Shown: piece after piece, positions 52,685 through 63,179 of the stretch
Numbering within the stretch: position 1 is the stretch's first letter
How the letters are laid out: every line of letters starts with the position of its first letter
The notes under the pieces: generated by a model
The model's database searches: none
Told to the model about the DNA's origin: nothing
What the model saw: the letters and a program-made list of their open reading frames with translations, nothing else
Program-made: the position numbers and the translations under genes
Assembly (NCBI RefSeq): GCF_040954645.1
Contig: NC_092808.1
Location: 117,158,049-117,222,048 of the forward strand
Length of the DNA stretch: 64,000 nt
Source: Diabrotica undecimpunctata
Taxonomy: Eukaryota > Arthropoda > Insecta > Coleoptera > Chrysomelidae
Reading direction: 5' to 3'

Positions 52685-53330
52685 GTCAACTTCAGGAAGA
52701 ACACGCAACAAATCAAGGTAAAAGCAAATATTGCTAAAAAACTAATACTTCATTATATTTTTAGGTCCAATCCACTATCGAAGGCCAAGAAAATCCAGTT
52801 ATACCAGACCTATGTTAGATCTGTAATACTATAAGCTGTTCCAGTGTGGATCTCCACCTCAGAAAACAACTGAAAGAAGCTAGAAGCTACAGAAACGTCA
52901 TGCTACAGGATCATCGATGGATCAACATGAGAAGAAAGAATAACAAATGCAACCATCAGAGAAAGGCTCTAGTATACATCACTGAGGAAGGTGGCTGAGA
53001 ATAGGGTAAGATACTTCTTCCACCAAGCCACAAGAAGACTCCTAAAGACCACGGACATTCTCGCCAAGAATCGAATCCAGAGAATGTACAGATCAAAACA
53101 CAGACTGATCGTCTATATAATGAGGGTCTAGCCGGGTGGTTGCCGAAGACAGCCAATCAGGAAAGTAGGTACGATGCCGAAAACAAGTACCTACAGAAAA
53201 AGAAGCCAAGGAGTCCATGACAGAAAAATCCAAGATCCGAAAGGAAGCAGTTCAGCCAGTAGGTGGTCCAGAAGCGACAAGTTAAGAAAGAAGGCTAATA
53301 TATCTTAGTAAATGTAAATTATATTAAGGC
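52685..53330 (+). pseudogene. Jockey-type LINE C-terminal fragment
   Basis: Reads NPLSKAKKIQLYQTYVRSVI, then AVPVWISTSENN, KKLEATETSCYRIIDGST and a tail with YFFHQATRRL. Jockey-type elements end in this way (PL-x-x-KxxLYKTYIRP, Y-A-x-PVW). Stops at the conserved positions show decay. A hammerhead-like segment follows at 53390. Confidence 0.6.
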
Positions 53331-53387
53331 AATAAACGTTTCTATTTTTTTTTATTTTTATTTTAATTTTTTATTATATAAAGAGAT

Positions 53388-53421
53388 CACTTGAGAAAGG
53401 CACTCTGCCGAAACAGCTGCA
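53388..53421 (+). ncRNA. Degenerate hammerhead-like core
   Basis: CTTGAGA, stem GGCA with TGCC, then GAAACAGCTG. The CTGATGA box is altered, so this is at best an inactive relative. Confidence 0.4.
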
Positions 53422-53479
53422 GTGATAATACAGTATAATAAACTTTGTAGTTTTTTAGTAGAAGTTTTAAAAACAAAAC

Positions 53480-54388
53480 TTTTCAGTGTCTCATTTTTAT
53501 TATTAAGTTTTTACTGTACAAATGTATTTTATATTTTTACACCTTTATAATGTAAGTATATATTACATCACAAGAACTGTAATTCTATAATCTTGATAAA
53601 AGTCTCTAATTTCGAGCTTTTGAATATATTTTTAATCTTTTTGACAGATATTAGGAAAGGTAATTTCTTAAAACGAAAGCGCTGTTTTTTTACTGAAACA
53701 AACCCCTAGAGCTCAACTCAACACAATCAACGGTTGTTCCAGAATCGTTAGGTACATATCCCCAAGGAAAAAAGAAAAAAAAGAGGTCACTCGTTTTTGT
53801 TTGCTCTCTTTTTTATCGTCTGAAATTGCACGTGACCTCAGTCACCCTAAAGATTAAGGAGAATTTGTGACGAAAATAATGGTGAAAAGTGATATAAACA
53901 CCACAAGATATACGAGAAGGTTTCTAAATTATTAGGCGTTACGTTGGCTGCAAATCGTAGAGTTTTACAGTTCATTTGAGATAAAAATAAAAGTGAAAAG
54001 TGACATATAAATACCGCAGTAAATACGAGCACATTTCTAAATTATTAGTCATCGACTATAAATCGTACAGTTCTAAAATGAAGGTTCTGAAACTGTTTTT
54101 TTTTTGTGACATGTCTAAGATAAAATATTATGTTTATATGGGATTAAGTCACAATAATTGTCGGCTTAGTGACACAAAACTGTATCTCAAAAATGACTAC
54201 TTTTCAGGAGAGCTTATTTAAGGTTTTTAAAAAAATGATTTGAATTTTGTAATGACCTGTAGTTTGTTCTCAACTTTTTTTTTCCGAATTATTAATCTTA
54301 GAAATGTATTCTTTACGGTAATACAATCATACGCAACAATGGATAAATTGTGTTTTTAAAATATCAAGAATTAGATAAAGTAGCGGAG
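53480..54388. other. No gene recognised
   Basis: Two partly similar stretches around GACGAAAATAATGGTG (53870) and AAATAAAAGTGAAAAGTGACAT (53985) share words such as AAAAGTGA-ATA and TTTCTAAATTATTAG, suggesting an old tandem duplication of about 120 bp. No coding signal. Confidence 0.35.
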
Positions 54389-54392
54389 ATAC

Positions 54393-55326
54393 CGCACCCT
54401 CAGTGCAAGACTGCAGTAACTCAATATCTTATGAAAATGAAGTAATCATGGAATTCGATTGTAAACATGCATATCTATCCCCTGTAAAACTTTAGTAACT
54501 TTTAAATGCTTAACAGGCTAAATATTACAGCAACAACAGTTTAACTATTTTGCTTTTTTGTTCATAAGTTCCATGCAAAACTGTTGTAATTCTAATGTAA
54601 CAGAGTTACAACAGTTTTGCACGGAACATTGCAATGGTTTCGATACCAAGCAATGAAAGGCACGAAAAAAGTAAGATATATAAATCGTAGTATTCTAATA
54701 TCTATATCTGTGTTGTTTAATTTTAGTATACAGGTAGCTATCTGATTTCTTAGAATTTATTAAATGTAAAGTTTAGTACCATACTAAACCCCGATTGCTG
54801 TTGGGCATTATTTTTTCTTTACTAACCCTACGATTTATTTGAATTTATTAAACGTATATGACAAACCCGGGGAATTACCAAATGCCAAAAAGAAAGATTT
54901 ATTATACTTATGCCATTCGGATATGATACCAGAAGCCCACCATAGTTTTTATAAAATCATTTTGGCCCAAGACGATATACGAGAAGAGGACAAAAACTAA
55001 CAGAAAGTGTGTCTACACTTTTTACAATTTTCTCGGTGCAAAAGTGTTGTAACTTTAAAATTTTAATACTAAATGTGTAGTGATTAACAATTTTCTCCGT
55101 GCAAAAGTGCAAAATTTCTAATTTTTTAGCATTAATATTATTTTATTTAATTTTTATTTTTGGTTACTGTAATATAGGCTGAAAAGCATGCAAAATCATA
55201 ATTAAATTTTAATTTTTTCTAAAACTTGTGTCTTATTTCACCGATATTAGCACAAAAATAAACAAAAACGGTTTTATTTTGAAACTTACTTATTCTGACT
55301 TACTGCAGTCTTGCACTGAGGGTGCG
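54393..55326 (+). mobile_element. DNA transposon with perfect 27-bp terminal inverted repeats
   Basis: The left end (54393-54419, CGCACCCTCAGTGC...) is exactly inverted at 55300-55326. Flanks 54389-54392 and 55327-55330 are both ATAC, a probable 4-bp target duplication. Subterminal copies of a TGCAAAAN-TGTTGTAA motif occur in both orientations, with a 22-bp inverted pair at 54568-54589 and 54606-54627. The interior keeps only the C-terminal end of a DUF7869-type protein, so it is a non-autonomous deletion derivative of 934 bp. Confidence 0.88.
54855..55000 (+). pseudogene. C-terminal remnant of a DUF7869-type protein
   Basis: NKPGELPNAKKKDLLYLCHS and DMIPEAHHSFYKIILAQDD, then a stop. The pattern (K-x2-DL-x2-LC, then IP-x2-HH-x-FY) is the C-terminal end of this family; compare KYKDLEELCNKGIIPSQYY on the minus strand near 57240. 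Confidence 0.55.
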
Positions 55327-55375
55327 ATACATGTTTGTGCTCTTAATTGAAAAGTCTTTTATTATAGAGACTTAC

Positions 55376-55620
55376 GTAGGTACCATTTTATTTTAGAAAA
55401 GCTTAATCTTAATCATATTACAAAGTCATTTGTATTTGAGTGATATCGATAAATTTCGAGAGATGAACATACTGAGTGGCAAATATAAAAATTAAAAGTA
55501 CAATAGATTAAAATTTATTAATCTCTACCTGGTCCGAAAACTTAACCACGCGGTTTAAATGCAAATGACTTTGTAGTAGGATTAAGACTAAGCTTTTCTA
55601 AAATGAAATGGTATCTACTT
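55376..55620. mobile_element. MITE-like element with long inverted ends
   Basis: The stretch from GTAGGTACCATTTTATTTTA (55376) to about 55437 is inverted at about 55556-55620 with roughly seven mismatches in 62 bases. Total 245 bp, no coding sequence. It lies only 46 bases from the preceding transposon. Confidence 0.75.
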
Positions 55621-55670
55621 GTAATTCTTTGTTGCTGTAGCATTATAATCTAATTTCACAACTGAGGGTT

Positions 55671-56805
55671 TGTAACGTTATAAACGTCACATCTCTATTA
55701 ATTTATATTTTAATAATTATTTCATTTTAATTTCTTTATTAATTTATTAATTTCTTTATCTTCAGTTTAATTTTTACTATTTTTTTGTTTATAAAAATAG
55801 TTGGCGCCCCTGTTTTTCTCTTCTTCCTCTGTCTTTATTTTCTCTCTTTCTGTCCCATAGAATAAATATTTGCCCTCTCACTTTTGTTCGGCAGACTATT
55901 CTGTTCCGTGTTGACTGACAAGCTAGTTTCATGATATCTATAGCAATATCCTATGACATCTGTGCTAACTTCATTCAGTCTCCCACTTTCTGTCAAAACA
56001 ACTTTTCTGTAGTGGGATTATTTTTTGCCTCTTTTTGAAATTTATAAAAGAAGGCAAAAATTATTATAAGACTCATTTGTATAGTCTACAAATTCTCTTG
56101 GGGTAAGTACTTTCATTGTGATATTTATTCTATAATCCTGACCGCATTTCCAATGTAACCTTACTTTCTTTCGAAAGCACATTTTTTTTTCTGATATATG
56201 CATTAGGACTCTTTAACAGAATTTAACTAAGTAGTAACATTCATATTTCATTTTATCCTTGCCATACGCTATTTGTTTAAGTGTAATTTTGTAAGATGGC
56301 AAGGAAGTTAAACCTTTCTTTTTGATGTGTTTCTAATGCATGTTGTTTCTTATCCTTTTAGTTTATTGGAGATATAAAACTTATTGGTTTACTGGACAAT
56401 TTAATTGGTTTATTGGTTTTATTGGCATATTTGGAGTTCAATAATTGGTCCGGACATACAGCCACGTGTGACTGCAGCTCTCCAGAAGCCACAACTTCTA
56501 ATTGGAGGATCCAACAGCTAGAACACACAAGCCGCCCATCGAAGCAATAAGTAACACTTATAACTGTTAAGCTTTGGCAGGGTTAATTATTGTTTTTTTT
56601 TATTGATTTAAATAAATATGATTGGTTAAAATTTGTCTTATTTGCTATCAACTGAGAACTCAGGTTCAATCCCTAGTTTAAGACAAGACGAACTCACCCT
56701 TGAGATACTGAGCTAGGCAAGGTATAGACGATAAGCTCCCATGGTTGATTGAGGTAATATTTTTACAATAGTATTTCAATTCTCTTTGGTAGTCTTATCG
56801 TTACA
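55671..56805 (+). repeat. Solo LTR of a retrotransposon
   Basis: Starts TGTAACG and ends CGTTACA, a perfect 7-bp inverted end of the TG...CA type, and is flanked by GGTT on both sides (55667-55670 and 56806-56809). Inside are a TATA-like TTTATAAAAGAAGG at about 56041 and an AATAAA near 56611, in a plausible U3-R-U5 order. No coding sequence and no second LTR in the window, hence a solo LTR, probably formed by recombination. A 4-bp duplication suits Gypsy-type elements. Orientation is taken from the TATA and AATAAA order. Confidence 0.62.
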
Positions 56806-56914
56806 GGTTACCCAATTTACTAATAATAGTAATAAAAATGATAATCATAATTTATGTTATTACTTTATATTGTTCTGGAGCTATTTTCTTGTCGCATTAA
56901 ATAGTATTTAAACA

Positions 56915-57056
56915 TCTCGATGGGAATAACCACAATATATTTATTAAAAAAAGAAACTTTTTAAAATGTTTAAATAATGATTTCTGAATTAGAAGTCGAA
57001 ACGTCAATAAAGTTTCTTTTTTAATAGATATATTGTGGTTATTCCCATCGAGACGA
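56915..57056. repeat. Hairpin repeat with degenerate hammerhead-like loop
   Basis: Arm 56915-56960 (TCTCGATGGGAATAACCACA...) is inverted at about 57011-57055 with about two differences. The loop has ATAATGA, a hairpin TTTCT/AGAAG, then TCGAAACGTCAATAAAG. GAAACGTC equals the sequence after the hammerhead cores at 50 kb. Confidence 0.8.
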
Positions 57057-57110
57057 TTATAACTTGATTTAAAATCATAAAAATTTTTTTTTATTAAACA
57101 TAATCTTTCA
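57057..57110. other. Short spacer
   Basis: AT-rich; nothing seen. Confidence 0.4.
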
Positions 57111-57114
57111 AAAC

Positions 57115-57880
57115 ATTTTCAAAACAATAAATTTAATTCTGTCAACAACTTTGCACATCTTATCGATTGTCCTTATTGTTGGTAAGCAACGACTTATAGA
57201 AGAGATAATACTGGGAAGGAATAATGCCTTTATTGCACAGCTCTTCTAAATCCTTATATTTTTCCTCTTTCATTGGCCCTTGTCCTGCATATGCCGTTGT
57301 TAAGTTTGGCATGGAAAATTTCCTAGTTTCTTTTCAGATAACCTGAAATTTTCATTTTCCTTGTTTTATTTAAAAAATGTATGTTTATTATCGTCTTTCC
57401 TGTACTTCAGTCATGTTAATTTTAGCCCATTTATACTACTACTATGGATGTCTACTTTTTTGTTTTTTAATAAAATTGTTACAAAATCTTTGAAGTCATA
57501 AATTTCTTCCTGTCCAATCTCGTGTACAGTGTATTTTGATTTCTTTGACGCCATTCTTACAATGGAGTACCACCCAGTGGAGTCAAATATGTCCACATTT
57601 TTTTATGCTTTCTCAATATGACCATAGACCGAGTCACAACTCCATCATCGAATGGCCAGATTCAAAAAAACAATGGTCAATTTTTTGAATCTTTATGTCT
57701 GAACAGCATAAAGCAACATATCAGATACATTTACGGTGCGATTTTGGCCACCACACGTGTCACTTACTCTTGTCATAACAGAACTTCAAATACAACGGAC
57801 CACCCTGCTAAACATAATAAACAAGTTATCAAATCCACAGTTGCTACCTGCAATCACCATTCAGTGCAATAAAATTAATG
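57115..57880 (-). pseudogene. DUF7869-type protein, C-terminal half
   Basis: Minus strand from about 57690: FFESGHSMM, then VDIFDSTGWYSIVRMASKKS (57596 on), KYTVHEIGQEEIYDFKDFVT, ILLKNKKVDIHSSSINGLKL, and near 57290 NLTTAYAGQGPMKEEKYKDL and EELCNKGIIPSQYYLFYKSL. In these proteins FFESGHS, a Trp-Tyr helix and the IP-x2-Y-x2-FY end follow in this order, so the reading is consistent. Stops and shifts break it; the part before FFESGHS is too decayed to read. Confidence 0.6.
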
Positions 57881-57884
57881 CCAC

Positions 57885-58170
57885 AAAAATGTAACTCAAT
57901 ATCAGCTTATTTATAGTACGAAAACATAGTATCACAGAAATGTAACAACACTTACATTTCTGTGACACTAAATGATTGCTAAGAAATGTAGTTACGAAAA
58001 CTCCTTACTGGGGTTTTAGTTGTTCGAAGAGATACAGTTTTGTATCACTCAATAGAACTCACTAAAGTAAGTTCAATGGTGTAGATATCTCAAAACGGGA
58101 AAAAATGTAGTTACATTTTGGTGTCACTAAGCCGATTTTGTGTCACTATATTATTATAATTGATTGTAAT
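57885..58170. repeat. Cluster of short repeated motifs, probably subterminal
   Basis: Variants of CACAGAAATGTAAC occur in both orientations: 57883, 57932, inverted at 57952-57967, and 58114-58125. An 18-bp inverted pair is at 57928-57945 and 57952-57969. TGTAACTCAATATC at 57891 equals GTAACTCAATATC next to the left end of the 54.4-kb transposon, tying this cluster to the same family. Confidence 0.6.
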
Positions 58171-58895
58171 GAAAATTACACTTTATAATTGTTATTTGAC
58201 ATTTCGATTTTCGTTGATCCTGGTCAATTTTACATTAAATTTAATGCAGTTTAGCTATAAACAAATTTGAAAACACAAGAAGCTTACCAGACCCACTGAC
58301 CAATTTTTATCAAATATTCCATAGCCACTAAAACTTGCGTATACAAAAAAAAATTGATCCAACATGTTTGACACAATTGTAATTAGATGTGGAGCCACTT
58401 TTAACCTACAAGTGAGTTAAATATCAAATGAATTAGATTTTTGATGGGTCTCATAACCCTTTAACAGTAAGTGGCAATAATAGAAGCCAGAACAGTATGG
58501 TCAAGTAAGCCACGTAAATGCAACTAATACAAAGCAACTAAGCCCTCACAGGCTTTTATAGTTGCCACATACCCTACCCCCTCCAAAATTAGATACAAGT
58601 GGCTTCGCTGTGTGGCACTAACTATTTCGAGCTGCTTTCTGATTTCGAAAGCGTTTTATTATGCTGTGCCCAAGTTTATATTACAACGAATTGTAAGTAT
58701 AATTTTCATTATATGAACGGTCTCGGGAGAAAACCATGAATGTAACAAATTAACTAAAATTGAGTTAAGTAAGCCATCTAGTAAGTTTTGTTAATATCTA
58801 TGTTTGGACATTTCAAATAAGGAAGAAAACAGTGCGTGTCACGAGGTATTACAGTTTTTAAATAAAACGCGTAAACTGCTGAAATACCGAATGTC
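58171..58895. other. No gene; further short repeated motifs
   Basis: Variants of AGTGGCA and GTTGCCAC with AAATGCAACTAA recur between 58470 and 58620. Otherwise no signal. Confidence 0.35.
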
Positions 58896-58899
58896 CACT

Positions 58900-59883
58900 C
58901 AGCAGCTCCAGAAAATGTAATTGGCATCCATGTCTTGCAAACGGTTATGTCAGTGTAGTAAATACATCGTTATAACCCCGTGCTTTTGCAGTTCTGTTTG
59001 GTTAGTTAATTTATTTAAAACAATTATGGTAGATAGTGGAAACATATCCACTAAAAAGAGAGTAAAAATGGGCAGGTTATACGAAGTCATGAAAAAAATG
59101 GAGCTTCAGATCATTTTAATTCATTGATATCTCATAATAAACAAAATGTGTATTTGTGTTCTCTTATATCATTAGTAAACGAACAGAGGCGGCGATCTAG
59201 AGCCAAAAATGTACATGATGCAATATATCATGATGCAGCCTATATGTACAGGGTCACAGTTCAGCCAAAATCAACTGCTAATGCTGAGGATGAGAAAAAA
59301 AAATTACGAAGAAGTACAAGTTTGTGCCAAGTTTTTTCGTGCAGTTCATGGTATTACAGGGGCAAAACTTCAACATCTACAGAAAGAGTTAAAGCAGCCT
59401 GGCACGGCTCCTAAAGATAAAAGGGGCGGAATAAATTATAACAAACTGAAGCGGAGTAGTTTTAATAGTGTTCACGAGCATATTATCCAGTCATTTAAAT
59501 CAAGAAGTAGCCACTATAGCTTACATGATAATAAAGGTAAAACCTACTTGCCTGAAACTTTAAATATAATGAAAATGTTTTCTCTGTTTAAAGAAAAATA
59601 TCCGAAAGTTACAATTTTTTATTAAAGTTACAGAGAAATGTTTAGACAAAAATATAACATTAGTTTCGGTTATCCGCGATCGAATGCCTGCAGTCAATGT
59701 GACGAAATTACTGCAAAAATGAAAGCAGCTAAAACAGACCAGAAAAGTGGACGTACTGAAATAACCAAATTAAAAGCACTTAGAGAGCTCCATCTTCGTA
59801 TGGCTCTAGCGTTTTATGACAGGAAAAAGGAAAAGACAGTAGTGAGCTCAATGAGAAAAGTTATTTTTGCAGTCAGACAATGA
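58900..59883 (+). pseudogene. DUF7869-type protein, N-terminal half
   Basis: Pieces in two or three frames: AKNVHDAIYHDAAYMYRVTV; then CAKFFRAVHGITGAKLQHLQ with KELKQPGTAPKDKRGGINYN, NSVHEHIIQSFKSRSSHYSL and DNKGKTYLPETLNIMKMFSL, a stop at 59623, and MFRQKYNISFGYPRSNACSQ-CDEITAKMKAAKTD. The order FFR-x2-HGIT, KRGG, SRSSHYS, YLPE-LNI, FNISFGYPR-x2-C-x2-CD is the hallmark of this insect family. The Cys pair may bind a metal. It ends at 59881 before the presumed catalytic region. It is in opposite orientation to the C-terminal half at 57115-57880. Confidence 0.65.
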
Positions 59884-60530
59884 ATAACCAGAAATCACAC
59901 AGTCTGTAAATATATTTTTTAAATGAATACCAAAAAGTTCACAAAAAGTTATACGTGTTAATTTGAGCTTTTTTATGCATGTAACATCAAATTAGATGTA
60001 GCCAAAGTTAGATGAACAAACATTTATTCCACAAAATAATGGAAAGCGAAATGTGAAAAGTTAACTGAAACTTTTGAATTAGTCTGCTCTTGTCCTTTTT
60101 TGTGACATCTGTATGAAAATGAAATTTGCGTTACATGCATCATATACCAACTTTTGAATTTTAAATTTGTATTTCTCACGGAAACAACATACGTAATTGA
60201 AGTGTTTAACTGAATACTTAAATCATTTGATGTCTCTAATATGTTCTGTTAGATTGGAAACATTTCTACGTTTGGTGTATAATATGGTGTGCTCCTTAGT
60301 TGATTTTGTTTAAAAATTATTTGATTGAGAGAATCAACTTTCCGATGAGCGATTAGAAGAATGTTGGGAAAGTCTGATATATAACGGTTAAAAAAAATGT
60401 CAAACAAAATTTTCATTTTCATAATTCATAAATAAGTTACGTGCAGAATTATCATTCGCACTTATCATAGTTACAAGATATTTAAATTTATATACACGTC
60501 CGATATTTTGACCGTCCATAATAAATTTTT
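59884..60530. other. No gene recognised
   Basis: AT-rich; nothing seen. Confidence 0.4.
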
Positions 60531-62900
60531 TTTAGATAAGTATGTTTATTTACAACCTCACCATTACAGGGTATTAAGTAAATGTGTTACTGATTTTTGG
60601 CGTGAAGCAGAGACATCTTATGATGTCTCATCTTACTCTAATTTGGTTTAGTTTAAAAGTAGGTCTTGCCATGTTCTATCTAGTCTTCTTGTGGCGGGAC
60701 AATTGTTGAATAATTCCCTTACTAGCTAATTTTTGGTGGTGAAAATTACGTTAATTTTGTGATATCGTGGCTCGATGGATTTCTTCTCTAATGAAAGGAA
60801 TCTTTAAGGTCGTAGTGAAGTGTTTGATTACTTACGTACTATGGTGCATCCACTATCGATCTTAGCACTTTAGACTGAAATCTTTTTTTTTTTTTTAATA
60901 TTGCCAGATAGGTTTGAGTATGACTTTGTGTACAAGAATTTTGTTTTGGATGTTGAGTTTTGATTTACCTCCAAGAAGTCAATATATTTGCCGCAATTTA
61001 AGTCGAGCTGTCTTCTTTTGGTCTGGATATGTTTCTTCCAAGTGAGACTTTGGTAAAGATGGAGGTCAAAGTATCTAACGTCTGTCACTGTTGGTATTCT
61101 TACATTGTCCATTATTACAGATGGGCATGTATTGTGGTGGTAGGTAAATGTTATTTGAGTTGATTTTGTTTTGTTTACTTTTGTTTACCATTTTGTATAC
61201 CAATCACTGAGATGTCCAGATGATGTTGCGGGTCTTGTGAGGCTTGTATGGGATCTTCGTTTACATCTAGTATTGATATATCGTCAGCAAAGGAAACTTA
61301 GTCTATGGTATATCGGCTGTGTAGAGTGAGTAAAGCAGCGGTCCGAGAACACTCCCCTGCGGAACTCCGGAGTTTATAGGACAGAGATTGGATTATTGGT
61401 CATTGAATTTTTGAGAGAAATGTCTATTTGATATGTACGATTTGAGCAGGAGCAAATAGTTTTTCATTTTTACCTGAATCACGTTTACTACTCATTTTTA
61501 CTTTGTAAAGCAGACCTCTGTGCCATACTTAGTTAAACTCTTGTAAGATGTCTAGAAATATAGTTTAGCAGTCTTTTCTTCAAGACCTTTTGATATTTTA
61601 TTTTTCATTCGACTTATCGGGTAGTGTAATGATTTTCCCGAAAACCAAACTGATGTTTCGGTAGTAATGTAGCCCATGATCTGAATGTATACTTTGTAGC
61701 AGTAATCTTTCCAAACCTACTGGATTGGGGTAGGCTGATGGTCAAAAAGATGTTACCTCATTGTGCTTTTTTCCTGGCCTAAGCATCATAATGATTTCAT
61801 CGAATGTCCATATTTTTGGAAAGTATGATAAGCTTAGCATGCGGTTAATATAACTGTTAGGTAATGGTCTTGCGAAGAAATTGTTTTAGTATTTGTGTCG
61901 AGATTGAATCATAACCTGGGGCCTATTGGGTACTGGGATATTTGACATGCTACGCTAATTAGTTCTTCCGCTTCTTCATCCTGGCTCGGTTTAAAATACC
62001 TTTGAAAGATGTTCAGCAAATACGTTCGCTTTTTCTTTATTGAAAATGACCCATTCGACCTTTGCCTTCTTAGTCGCCTCTCATAACATTTGATCATTTT
62101 CTATAATGTTTATAATGTAATATTCAAAAGTTTTGTTGTTTGTTTTGGTCTAATGGCTACTCCAAGTTGCCTACGATGTCTGTTGTATATATGTTGAACT
62201 AGGCTATGTCTGGCTCTTTGCTAGATTCTCCTAGCACGACGTTTTTCAGCAATGAGTTGTCGAATGTGCAGGGGAACTTTTGTGTTCCCCTGCACATTCA
62301 CATGTGTTAGTCTGCTTTCTGTTCGTGGTGTAGATTGCCATGCCGCAAAAGCGTGGTGAAGCAGCTGTTGTATCTATGTTATGTGGAGATTTGATCCGAA
62401 AATTAAGATAAGATTAGTGTTTCCTTTTAGGTAGGATTGAAAATCTGCTCATGGTGGGTTGTTTATAGTGGTGCTCTTCCTCATAATGACTGGTGCATGA
62501 TCCAATGAGAGATAGTAGCTGTATTTTATTAGACAGTTGTTTTTGTCCCTTTGCTTATTTAGTAGTTTAGTAGATCTAGAAGTTTTTTGGGGTTACTCGG
62601 CCAGTACGTAGGGATTCCATTGGTGTGGCAATCATAGTTGTTGTCGGTCATTGCTTTTAGAAGATTACGACCTTTTATTGTGAGTCTTGAGCCCCAGTGT
62701 GTGTGCTTCGCATTCCAGTCTCCCCCAGTTACGAATTTACTGCCAGTTAATTGGAAGAAGGTTTTGTATTCATCTGTGGAGATTCCTTGACAAGATGGGC
62801 TGTAGATTGCAGATATGTTAAAGTGCCATGGCGTTTCATTCACTTAAACGATTGCTGATTGAATTTTTTATGTTGCATATTTCGGCAATTCATGCCGCTG
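60531..62900 (-). pseudogene. Jockey-type LINE, decayed, with poly(A) end
   Basis: Minus strand, from 62843: TPWHFNISAIYSPSCQGIST, GSKFVTGGDWNAKHTHWGSR and NGIPTYWPSNPKKLLDLL are the Jockey endonuclease (GDWNAKH motif). From 62090: FKPSQDEEAEELISVACQIS; then PIQ-type fingers, SGVPQGSVLGPLLYSLYTAD (RT motif 4) near 61330-61385. The following FADD segment is deleted or unreadable. Near 61110: MDNVRIPTVTDVRYFDLHLY and LTWKKHIQTKRRQLDL, then the C-terminal tail. The 3' UTR ends in TAAAAAAAA (60531-60538 in reverse). Heavily broken by stops and shifts throughout. Confidence 0.83.
62262..62299. repeat. Perfect 16-bp inverted repeat in the LINE
   Basis: GAATGTGCAGGGGAAC (62262-62277) is exactly inverted at 62284-62299, with only six bases between. 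Confidence 0.96.
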
Positions 62901-63179
62901 CAGCGATATGTAGCTGCGGATGATTTTCGCTGAGCCACCATGAGCTCTACTAACGGGGGGACGTGTGCAGTATGTGGTAAAGAGCGAAAAATCGAACGTA
63001 GTTATATAGGTAAAGTATATTTCTCAAATAAGCAATAAATATATTTTATTCAGGTTTTAAAAAGTAACTACTTCCTGCTTATGGATTAGCAGGCCGTTAG
63101 AATTTTATGTTGCAATTCTAAGTGTTTAAAAATTTTTTAGTTAAAGACTTGTGTTAGTCCTCAAATAGTATATGGACAA
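62901..63179. other. No gene recognised
   Basis: Junction between the minus-strand Jockey element and the plus-strand LINE; may contain the Jockey 5' remainder. Confidence 0.35.

Noticed and set aside
62559..62843. 94-codon frame as a host gene
   Set aside because: GDWNAKH and the following motifs are those of the Jockey endonuclease; it is part of the LINE.
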